From Symbiotaphrina buchneri (Eukaryota; Ascomycota; Symbiotaphrinales; Symbiotaphrinaceae), in assembly GCA_001599915.1 (NCBI GenBank), contig BCIG01000027.1, positions 428,161-492,160 of the forward strand: 64,000 bases of DNA, in the 5' to 3' direction. The notes beneath the pieces were generated by a model. It was not told the origin of the DNA, ran no database searches, and saw only the letters and a list, made by a program, of their open reading frames with translations. This document shows positions 54,997 to 64,000 of this stretch, in pieces (the stretch's first letter is position 1; the number at the start of each line of letters is the position of its first letter). A program made the position numbers and the translations under genes.

Positions 54997-55593
54997 CTAA
55001 TAATTCTCTGCAGCATCTGCAGCATATGGATTAAAAGTCGTCACCGAGACCCCGTAGGCCTGCCCTAACTTCTTGCCTATAAGCAGCAAGGTCAGCCGCG
55101 CCTAACCCTCGACCCACCCACGTCTCCCACTCGAATCCTTCCAGAAAAAGGGAAAAAAGGAAAGAAAAGAAAAAGATTGCTTGCTCACCATTATCATCAT
55201 ATATGCAATTCCTCCTCCACTCTTCATTTTGGTCATCAGAAACGCAATCTGTCGCCCACCGAAACCACTCCACGTTCGGATACTTGTCTTCGGGCATATC
55301 AATCCCGCAGCGTGCAATGTTCTCGTTCGAGGCAGTCACCATATCGTAGCAACCGTAGAAAGTGTCTGGCCCGGGAAACATGTGGCCTAGATCATACGGC
55401 GCACCAAAGCAGGCTTGACCTACGCCCGTCCCATTGAAGCCCCAGACGATGCAGCCGAAATCAGGTTCCTGAAAAGTGTTAGACAGGTATGGAGATGGAG
55501 AAGAGGGGTAAATACGAGCCACGGGTCCGCCTGGGTAGGCAGGCTGGCGCTGAGGAGAGCGAGGAATGCGGTGATGGATGAGAAGGGTTTCAT
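54997..55593 (-). CDS. Small secreted cysteine-containing protein, unknown family
   Basis: Exons 55593-55516, 55468-55189 and 55076-54997 encode 145 residues. The signal peptide is MKPFSSITAFLALLSASLPT, cleaved near QA-DP. The mature part contains six cysteines (FGCIVWGF, QACFGAPY, YGCYDMV, ARCGIDM, TDCVSDD, NCIYDDN) and no large hydrophobic segment. It therefore looks like a small disulfide-stabilised secreted protein, a size and style shared by fungal effector-like proteins. The last intron (112 nt) is longer than most here. If it were retained, translation would continue through Phe/Ser-rich sequence to a stop near 55031. No family recognised. Confidence 0.7.
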
Positions 55594-56575
55594 TCCGTTG
55601 ATTTGTGATAGAAACGAATCGACAATGGCATTTGTGTGGCGAGTACTGGGATGGCGATGGTGTTGTACTTGTCGCATCCAGAACGGAGCACCTTGCTGGT
55701 TAGATGACTTGATAGGGCGAAATTGGATCGCCGCACACAGCCTTCAGGTGCGGTGCGCTCCCACGACCGTTACCGGGTGCACAAATCGGAGAGAAAACCG
55801 CTTACGGCTTTTGAAAGTAGTCGATTGGTAGTTGCGAGAGAGGCGTTCGACAGCCGATGCAGCATGTTCTTCCTCACCTCTGCCATCTCGACTTGACCGT
55901 GAACTCGGGGTTCCCACATCCAGTGGACTCATTACTTCAGTCCCCGAGAAGGGTGCCATCGATGCTGTCAGATTGAATGCTCGTGGATTCCTTCAGCGGA
56001 TGGAGTCGAATCAATAGAGACATATTTTGCAGCTTTCTCCGTCGTCCACCTCTCTAACCACAGTGGAGTCACGACATGGCCTCGGCTGATGGCGATTGAT
56101 TAAAAAGAGTGAGCCTGTCAGTTGGGGAAGTGTCGACGGAGTCAACCTGGAATACATTGAGATGCCACGGTCGTACCCCGAGTTGTAAATCCATCGAGTC
56201 GTAGATGGTGTTGACCGCGCGGTTGATAATCCCGAAGGAGCTGATTGGGCAGAGATCCAGCCAGCCAATCGGAGGCTCTTCAAGTCGGGCGTGTCGCGCA
56301 AACCACCTCTTGGCGCCCGCACGGGTCCACGAAAATCCCGAGCGATCCGCTGGAGATGCAATTTGCACAATCGTACGCCAGCGCGCCTGTCAGCTCAATC
56401 CGGCAACGAGTACAGATGCGCCTCACCGATCAAGAGCCACGACTGCCAATACCAAAGAACCTTCAAACTATTTCCAGCCGCTTGGATCGCCTTTGACAAT
56501 TGGACAGGGAAGATTTCGGGCGGCTTATCTGATCCCCCTCACCGTCTTATCAGATCATCTGTCCTCCTGAAAGCC
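55594..56575. other. Divergent promoter spacer
   Basis: 982 bp between the secreted protein (left, minus) and the b561-type gene (right, plus). No supported gene. Confidence 0.4.
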
Positions 56576-57664
56576 ATGGGCTCCTCCCCTATCACTCGCG
56601 CTCTCCTCCTATCCCTCCTCTTCTGCACCCCTGGCTTGATTCTGGCCGTCCCACAAAGCGCAGAAGACCCTGCCTCTTCACCCACGCCACCAGTCAAAGT
56701 CCGCCCGCTGATCGGCGTCCGGGAGATCCATGGCTTGCTGCTGGGGGTTGCATTCGTGTTCATCTTCCCCACTGGGGCGGTTGCGTTGCGATCCGGTGTG
56801 CGAGGTGCCTTCACGTATCACTGGGTCGTGCAAGTTGTTGGCAGTATCGTTGCTTTGGCGGGCCTCGGAGTGGGGTTGCGGATGCAATGGCGGGATGGAT
56901 TTGTGGGTTCTTTTTCCCTTTACTCGCAGACTCTGTTTGGCTTGATATGAGACGCGATGCTGCATTCTTCTTTGGCAACCTTGCTGCTTCCATTTACTGT
57001 GTTTGCGCGCGAGATTGTTATGTCCATGTCCTTGCATTGAGCTGGGGAGAGCATAGAGCTAACGCCGCATGTGCCCGCCCAGAACCTGCGCAAATTCCAC
57101 CAGCTTCTCGGCTTATTGATCGGATTGGTGCTGGTAGTACAGATCGGCATCGGCTGGTGGCATCACATCTTGTTCCTCCGGTTCAAGCGGAAGACCACCT
57201 ACGGCACCGCGCATGTCTGGCTCGGTCGCGGCGTTGGGCTAGCAGCGTTGTTGAATTTCGGGATGTAAGTTCCACGCATCTTCCTGCTTTGCTATCTTGC
57301 CATCTCTCGTTCTGGCCCCCTCGAGCGCCTGGTCCGTTGACATATATGCAGTGGTCTCCGCCTCGCCCACGCCGGCCCCGGGACGCTGGTGCTGTGGTAC
57401 GGTTCTCTCGCTATTGAGGCAGGAGTCGTGGCGTATATTGCGTGGCGTACCGGTTTGTGGCAGAAGGTGTGGTACGGGCGTGAGAAGATCCCTACTGTTG
57501 ATGAGCCGGAAGGTCCGGATGAGGAGGGCGTTGGCTTGTTTAGGCTCGATGAGGAGGATGAGGCTGATGCTGCTTTTGATGGCGACGCCGACCTCGAGGA
57601 CGAAGGAGAGGGCGATATGAGAAGGAGGATGGAGAAGAAGGAAGTTCTATTGAAGGGTGCGTAA
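56576..57664 (+). CDS. Cytochrome b561-type membrane protein
   Basis: Exons 56576-56902, 57059-57264 and 57352-57664 encode 281 residues. The signal peptide is MGSSPITRALLLSLLFCTPG; about five transmembrane segments follow. Histidines at the places expected for haem ligands occur in VREIHGLLLGVAFVFIFPTG, AFTYHWVVQVVGSIVALAGL, LRKFHQLLGLLIGLVLVVQI and YGTAHVWLGRGVGLAALLNF. This matches the fungal b561/ferric-reductase-like transmembrane domain, which moves electrons across a membrane. There is no DOMON or dehydrogenase domain, so it would act with a partner. The C-terminal tail is very acidic (LDEEDEADAAFDGDADLEDE). The first intron (156 nt) is unusually long; its ends were chosen to join RDGF to LTPHVPAQNL. 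Confidence 0.8.
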
Positions 57665-57941
57665 GATCACTGGTGGGCGGCCCCCTGCAGGGGAAGCATT
57701 TTGTGGGCTGGTATTTCATGCAGGTATCGATTGCCAAACTTCTATCAAATGAGGCGCTGCAATACGTCCAGGATCAAATACATTAATCATAGGTCTGATT
57801 CCCATCACTCTAGGTTTATTTGCTATTAAGGAGTGGATACTGGACTCTTAGTTCTGAAAGGTCCAGTTATTTATTACCGTTCCACCAACTGCTCTCGTCC
57901 TGCGTCCTCGAAACCTTGGTTGGTCCAAGGCAATCACGCAT

Positions 57942-59564
57942 CTACACATCCTGGCCGGTTTCCTTCTCCACTTTCTTCTCCGGAGGCCCCCTCATCATCT
58001 GCTCCCTTGCCTTCTTCACACTCCTCCACTCCATCGGCAGCGCACAAAGAAAACACGCGGCCGCCATCGCCGCCGCTACAAAGAACGTCGTCGTCACCGC
58101 AGCATTATACGCGCTCAACACCGGTCCCAGTGCCTGCGATCCCACCACATCTCTTAAGTCCGTCGCGCCAGTGCTCAACACCGCACTCGCATCAAGCGCG
58201 GCCACACCCTGCAAGCCCTTCGCGAGCCTCGAATCGAAGATACTCTGCGCGACGCACACAAACACTGCACCACCCAGCGACTGCGCGAAGAACATGAGCG
58301 ACACGCCCGTCGCGATATCCCTACTCCGCAGCGTCGCCTGTGCCGCCATGCCAGACTGCTGCATAGCGAGGCCGTTGCCGAAGCCGATGATGAACTGGTA
58401 TCCGATCCACTTGGCGTGTCCCGTGTCGACCTGCAGCATGGTCAACAGGCCTGCGCCGATGGCCATGAAGACGCCGCCGGCTAGTAGGAAGGGGGCGTAG
58501 TATCCGAAACGCGAGACGGCTGCACCGGCGAGGATGCTGGCCACGACGAGCGAGAGGATATAGGGGAGCGTCATGATACCGCTCTTCATGGCGTCGACGC
58601 CCTTGATGGCTTGCAGCCACAGCGGGAAGAAGTAGACAACCACCATCATCGTCGCCCCGATGCACGCGCTGCACAGCACACCCGACGCGATGCTTCGCTG
58701 GGTGATGATGCGCGGTGGCACCGTGGCGTTCTCTTTGCCCCAGACTTGCAGCGCGATGAAGACGAGCATGAGCACGCCGAAAAGCACCAGCAGAGCGATG
58801 ATCCTCCCAGAGCCCCAGGCGTACTTGCTCCCGCCCCACTGCAGCGCGAGGAGCAGGCATATCACCGCCGGAAGGAAAACCAGCGTGCCGGCGGGGTCCA
58901 TGCGGCGGATCTGCTCACGCAACGGCGTTGCGCTGTCTTTCGGACTCGGCACGTGCAGCATAAACAAGACCACTGCGGCCGCTACACCGCCTATCGGGAG
59001 GTTGATATAGAAGCACCAGCGCCAGGAAACGTTCTTCGTGAACGCGCCTCCAAGGAGCGGTCCGACAACCGAGGACACCCCAAAAATGGCTCCACTCAAT
59101 CCCATATACAGCGGTCTCTTCCTAAGCGGGACGAGGGGGATCATGACCACAATTGCGCCGCTGAAGATGCCCGCGGAGCCCAAACCAGCGAGCGCGCGGC
59201 CGATGATGAAGACGGTGGACGAGGGCGCGGCACCGCATAGCGTGGAGCCGACTTCGAAGACGGCCACGGCGGCTAGGAAGACCCATTTGGTGTTGTGGAA
59301 GGTGTAGATGCGCCCGTAGAGCAGCTGGAAGGCGCAGGAAGTGATGAGGTAGGCGCTGCTGTACCATCCGATGTCGGCGAGGGAGTTGAAGGCGTCGGTG
59401 ATGCGTGGTACGGCGGTTGCGATGATCGTGCGGTCCTGCGTATGTGAGAGAGGGAATATTAGTCTTGGGAGCTTGGTTGAGAGGAGATGAAGGCAGATCT
59501 AGGGAGGGAAGGGAGGGAGACGAACGAGTGCGACAAGGAACATGCACATGTAGACGCCGGTCAT
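57942..59564 (-). CDS. MFS transporter, DHA2 drug:proton antiporter family
   Basis: Exons 59564-59526 and 59435-57942 encode 510 residues from the chosen ATG. The 14-TM DHA2 landmarks are MTGVYMCMFLVALDRTIIAT (motif D1 across the intron), DIGWYSSAYLITSCAFQLLY, GRALAGLGSAGIFSGAIVVM and SSVVGPLLGGAFTKNVSWRW (antiporter motif C, GPxxGG) followed by CFYINLPIGG. The tail is basic (MRGPPEKKVEKETGQDV). Likely plasma-membrane export of toxic or secondary compounds. Coding potential continues upstream of the ATG (TPSGGSPQDETQYPPTRVVI) to a stop at about 59660 without a Met. The real N-terminus may therefore sit on a further exon I could not place. Confidence 0.85.
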
Positions 59565-59659
59565 GACGGCGATGACGACGCGAGTGGGCGGGTATTGTGT
59601 TTCATCTTGTGGCGAACCACCGCTTGGTGTATCCTTGGTCTTCTCGATACGCCCGAATT

Positions 59660-60699
59660 ATTTTGCTCGATCCCAACGGTTGGAGTTGGCGACGGGTTCG
59701 TTTTCTCGTCTTAAGTATCGACTGCCATTCTCACGCAGTGGATATGGGAAGCTTCGAAAAGATCTCGTCTGGTGTTTATTTTCGAGGAAGAATTTACTGC
59801 AGGTTAATCTAGGTGTTCAGATCAATCCAGTAAAGCAATGAGACAAGTCCTCGTGGTGGTTGGGTGGATTCACTTCATTATATATACAGGGCTTCGGGCG
59901 GGCTCCTTTCCCCTCCCGACGAATGTTTGTGTGTGCGTGCTGCACTATCGGGGAGAATATGCTCGTTGGGCCCGATACGCTCGAGCTCCCGTAGCGCGTC
60001 CACCCTTGGTTGGCAAAAGGGGCTTGGCACGGGGGCTGTTCCTCGACGGAAGAGTCCCCTGTCTCTTCCGGAACAACGTGTACAAACAGGAAAGGAAGGG
60101 GCACTCGAAGTCTGAGACTGCAAAGAGCAGCAAATAAGTGATGGCAATTTGGGGAAGGGAATATAGGCAGGACTAGGGTTCACAATCGTACGGCGTACAG
60201 AAGCTTGAGCACCGAGGTTGACGAGTCCGGGCGGACTGGATTGGCCGAATTTGGACGCAATTTCGATGCAGTGACCATAGCACGGTCAAATATCAGATAT
60301 GGGGCAAATACGTGATGCATCTTATGTAGTTACCTATGGATCGCCTGTAACTCTTTCGGGCGGTCTTCGAAACCAAGAGCGACGGGCTCCTTGCGGGACT
60401 AGCCGGCTTCCTTGGTTGTCATTCACTATAGTATAGGAAGTCTCGGTCTTTCCCCTGCAGGATTCACCTGAAATGGCGTCAAGCCTAGTCATTGACTTTC
60501 AACCGTAAACAAAGTTATTGTCGAGGGCGTACCTGCCGTGTAACTCAAGGCGCGTTTCCGACTTCCACTTCACGTGGTGTAGCCGCTAAGCGCGCCGTCG
60601 GGAGCTTCTTTGCGGACCCGGCCCGATCTCCTAACCTTCCTCTCTCTCTCCACATACACCACCCCACAGACACAACACGCCGCAAGCATTATCAGCATC
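59660..60699. other. Divergent promoter spacer
   Basis: About 1 kb between the DHA2 transporter (minus) and the Zn2Cys6 regulator (plus). No supported gene. The head-to-head arrangement is common where a regulator controls its neighbouring transporter. Confidence 0.45.
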
Positions 60700-63058
60700 A
60701 TGGCATCTCTAGAAGCCAGCACTGATAGCGCAGCGCAAGCAACAACCACGTCCGGCAAACCAGCCCGTACACCGTCATGCACCGTGTGCTCGAGGCGCAA
60801 GGTCAGGTGTGACCGAAAACCACTCTGCTCTACATGCAAGAAGTCGGGCTTGGAGTGTGTCTATCCGCCTCCACCGTCACCCCCGGAGCCCAAAGATATC
60901 AAGAAAGACCGCCAGCTAGAGTTGCTGCAGAAGCGTATCGAGGAGTATGAAGAGAAGTTTCAACGGTTGAGTGGTAGCCCGAGCGCCGCCTCCACCAACG
61001 GACTCCGTGCCAGTGACACGAGCATGGAACGCCCCGAAAAGCAGCGGAGACTCCTGGGAGCCGAGCAGACCTCTCATACTTCTCGCTCCGAATCGGCGCC
61101 TACGGCTAATGCGGAGCCGAGGTTCCTTGGAGAGTATGTTGAGCCCTTTCCTCGTGACCCAGCCTTGTGAAGCCTCGCTAACCAACTGACAGCAACTTAT
61201 GGAACGGGCTTGGAGATGATGTGAGTGACACTATATCGCTACAGGTAGATATGTCAGGCTGATCCGAAATAGTTCCGTGATCCCCGAGAGACCTCTCATC
61301 AAACGCTAGTTGCCGAAACTTCGGTTCTTTCAACGCCCGGTCTCAACGCGAGCGCTCTGATGCTTCCGGCATGTGGCATGGCGAACGATGCCCTGAGCAA
61401 ACTCCACCCGGGAGCCGTCCACATCTTCCTCCTTTGGCAAACCTATCTTGACAATGTCAATCCTATCTCGAAGATCTTGCATGGACCCACCGTGCAATGG
61501 AAGGTGCTTGAAGCAAGCCGTAACCTTGATCAGGTCGATAAGACTACGGAGACACTCATGTTTTGCATGTACGCCATCGCCACGGCTTCTCTTAACGAGA
61601 CTCAGTGTGAGACTATGCTTGGTGAGCCCAAAGAGGCGCTCTTGACGAAGTTCTTCTCAGGCGCCCAACAAGCGCTGATCAGGGCCAACGTCTTGCATAC
61701 GACGGACTTGACCATCTTGCAAGCTTATGTTCTATACCTCGTGGGTTATCAAACGTCCTCCTGCCGGTTATAACTAACCATCTTCGCAGCTGGCAATTCG
61801 CCCACATTACGACAGCGCAACGCACTGGGTCTTGACAGGTATTGCAGCACGTCTCGGCGAGCGTATGGGTCTCCACCGTGAATCCACCAATCGGTCAATC
61901 TCAGTCTTCGAAGCCGAGTTACGTCGTCGCCTCTGGTGGCAGATTGTCTTGCTCGACAGTCGTAGTGCCCAAGTCTCCGGTTCACTTTCGACCATCTCCC
62001 ACAGCAGCTGGGACACGCACGTACCAGCCAACCTCAATGACAGCGAGCTATACCCCGAGATGCGCGAACTCCCAACCGAGCACGCCGGCCCCACGGAGAT
62101 GTTCTTCTGCCTCTCCCGCTACTCCTTCGGCGCCTTTCTCCGCGAACCATGCAGCAACGGAACAGAAGGTACCTGGGAGCGGCTGAGCAACCGGTCCGTG
62201 CCACTGGAAGAAAAAGATCAGATCCTTGACACGCTCCACTCTTTTGTGGAGACCAAGTTCCTGAAGCACTGCGATATGAACATCCCGCTACACGCCATGG
62301 TCGCCGGTGTAGCCAAGATTGGCGTCGGCAAGATGCGCCTCGTCGCACACCATCCACGCCAGTACCCCGATGGCGGCGCGCACATGCCGCGTGCCGAGCG
62401 CGAGTTCCTCCTCCGCACGTGCATGGAGATGATCGACTTCGACGTCGTGGGCCAGAGCCTGCCCACCCTCGAGCGTTTCCGGTGGCACACGGGCTCATAC
62501 TTCCAAGTCGACCTGCTCGTGCTGCTCCTCAGCGAGCTGAAGAAAGGCGGCGTGGGCGCGGACCTCGCAGCGCAAGCGTGGGACCTGGTCGAGCGCACCT
62601 TCGCCGCGCATCCGGAACTCCTCACCACTGCTTCCTCCGCTGCGGACAACGATGCTAAGCCAGGAGGAAACGCGCTCTTCCGCGCCGTCGGCGATCTCAC
62701 GCTCAAAGCCTACGAGACGCGCGAGGCCAAGCTACGCCGTGGCGGGAGCGGGCCCACGGTCTCGCCTTTGATTGCCACGCTGCGCGAGCAGCGCGCCATC
62801 GTCATGTCCCCGCGCTCACCGCTCACTGATGATGGCGGCGCGCCTGCTCTTGTGATTGGTTCGAGGAATGGCAATGGTGAGGCTGGGAATGGGGTCGATG
62901 AGGGATTGTTGCTGAATGGAGGGGACCGAGGGGACCGAGGGGTTGATCTGGGAAATGGTGATTTCGGAGATCTGGGTCTGGGTATGAGTCCGATGGATTG
63001 GGATTACTGGATGAAGCTGCTGCAGGATAATGACTTGCAGGGCGTGGGAAGGCTTTGA
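60700..63058 (+). CDS. Zn2Cys6 fungal-specific transcription factor
   Basis: Exons 60700-61133, 61193-61220, 61273-61740 and 61790-63058 encode 732 residues. The zinc cluster is near the N-terminus: CTVCSRRKVRCDRKPLCSTC followed by KKSGLEC (residues about 27-53, spacing 2-6-5-2-6). A coiled-coil segment follows (LELLQKRIEEYEEKFQRLSG). The fungal_trans domain starts at LHPGAVHIFLLWQTYLDNVN and has the landmark GIAARLGERMGLHRES then FEAELRRRLWWQIVLLDSRS. The 28-nt exon 2 (DNLWNGLGDD) is a microexon but keeps the frame and splice sites. The C-terminus is Gly/Asn/Asp-rich (LLNGGDRGDRGVDLGNGDFG), plausibly an activation region. It is divergent to the DHA2 transporter, which is a candidate target. 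Confidence 0.9.
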
Positions 63059-63915
63059 GAAGGGTCGGCTCCGCGTATGTCGTCCTTGCATGGGGTGGAT
63101 TGTCCATGATGAAGGATGAGGTTGCGTATCTGCATGGCATGGCATGGCGGCGTCGATGTCTTAACCCTTCGAGTGTCAAAAGCTCTGCGGGGATGCGAGG
63201 AGTTTGTTTGTCTGTCTGAGTACGGGTTCTTTCATGCGGTTGATTTCAAGATACTCGATTTGCTCATACTGGCTCCTGTCTTTTCGCGGGTGTTGCGCAT
63301 TGCATGCATGGGAGAGATACCATGGGAATTGCTCGAACTTCAATGTGCCATTTTCTACTCTGGCTCCCTCCATCGAATGGAATGAGGATTTGCCTCGACT
63401 TTACGGATTGGCTGAGTGCGGATTGCTTTCCCTTTGCTTAGCTGAAAGGATTTCGATCCATATTGAATGAACCCACGGATTGCTGGAGAACAGTGTAGTG
63501 AACTGTGCCCACCGTCCATTCTGTACTGGAATATCACCAGCAGATCTGGGTGTCTCGAATCAAACATAGACGTAGTACGAATGGGAATCTGGAAAAAGCT
63601 TTCAGAGTAGCTCCGTCAACGCATAACTACGTGGAGCAGTAAGGAGAAACGAGCCATAAGGACCCTCATACGGGTCTATCAACTCCTCGATGCATTTAAC
63701 ACACGTTGGAAGCATATCATCTCCACCAGAGAGTGCAATCTTGCAGGTCCCACACTACGATGCAGCCGTGACCTCATGCCAGAGATGTTTTGGCCATGCC
63801 TCGTTATGACATTACTTCCCGAGTGGGCAGAATTCGTACAGGGACAATCCTTCTTGTGCCCGCAATTCTGTGCTCAAACTCTGAACTATTTCTTTGAGCT
63901 CTTCATAGAAGGAGC
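63059..63915. other. Spacer after the regulator
   Basis: 857 bp; no supported gene. Short open frames only. Confidence 0.4.
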
Positions 63916-64000
63916 ATGACGGGGTCCGGGTTTGGCGGCAGAATCGACGGCCTCGCCGGCGGGGAGCCAATGGGCGGGCCGGACGCGAAGGCGGTGGCCG
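63916..64000 (+). CDS. Possible start of a gene running off the window
   Basis: An ATG at 63916 opens a frame that stays open to the end of the window (MTGSGFGGRIDGLAGGEPMG and on), in a stretch far richer in GC than the preceding spacer. It could be the first exon of a gene or simply GC-rich promoter sequence. Too short to identify. Confidence 0.2.
   Translation, partial: MTGSGFGGRIDGLAGGEPMGGPDAKAVA

Noticed and set aside
58611-59240. 209-residue plus-strand frame opposite the DHA2 transporter
   Set aside because: Arg/His/Glu-rich composition is typical of the antisense of a GC-rich membrane protein gene.

Overview
The window is nuclear DNA of a filamentous ascomycete (Pezizomycotina; an Aspergillus/Penicillium-like Eurotiomycete is my best guess). 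The evidence is short GT-AG introns of about 45-90 nt with CTAAC/CTGAC-type branch sites, Zn2Cys6 regulators, MFS transporters, SDR and NmrA-like enzymes, and long gene-free spacers. Most gene models below were checked by summing exon lengths: the intact ones are all divisible by three, and the ones I call frameshifted are not.

Layout. 0.3-3.7 kb: a seven-exon Zn2Cys6 regulator. 3.7-6.4 kb: gene-free, rich in simple sequence. 6.4-12.7 kb: a Myb/SANT-like protein, a HAM1-like lipid-binding-fold protein, and a divergently transcribed alpha/beta hydrolase. 13.1-13.3 kb: an interrupted tRNA-Asp. 14-23 kb: a frameshifted SDR, an intact MITE with a 9-bp target duplication, a sugar transporter, a frameshifted aquaporin, an interrupted tRNA-Ala, and an NmrA-like reductase. 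23-53 kb: a dispersed array of nine BTB/POZ-domain paralogues plus one fragment. It is interspersed with a decayed Upf1-like helicase, a frameshifted enoyl-reductase-like gene, a hydroxyacid dehydrogenase, a beta-lactamase-like serine hydrolase and a peroxisomal FAD oxidoreductase. 53.8-55.6 kb: two small secreted proteins. 56.6-63 kb: a cytochrome b561-type membrane protein, a DHA2 drug transporter and a second Zn2Cys6 regulator.

The observation most worth following concerns the tRNAs. Both tRNA genes I can see are interrupted twice. Each has an ordinary tRNA intron after nucleotide 37, and each also has a second insertion that looks like a spliceosomal intron (GT...branch site...AG): in the anticodon stem of tRNA-Asp(GTC) and in the T-stem of tRNA-Ala(AGC). 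Removing both pieces restores a complete 72-nt cloverleaf with the correct anticodon in each case, and box A and box B are left intact.

The second theme is the BTB/POZ array. The members share two phase-1 introns, show a recent segmental duplication (49.98-53.4 kb), and include deleted, intron-less and fragmentary copies. This is birth-and-death evolution of an accessory family of unknown role. Several neighbouring single genes carry one frameshift each, which is either decay or assembly error.
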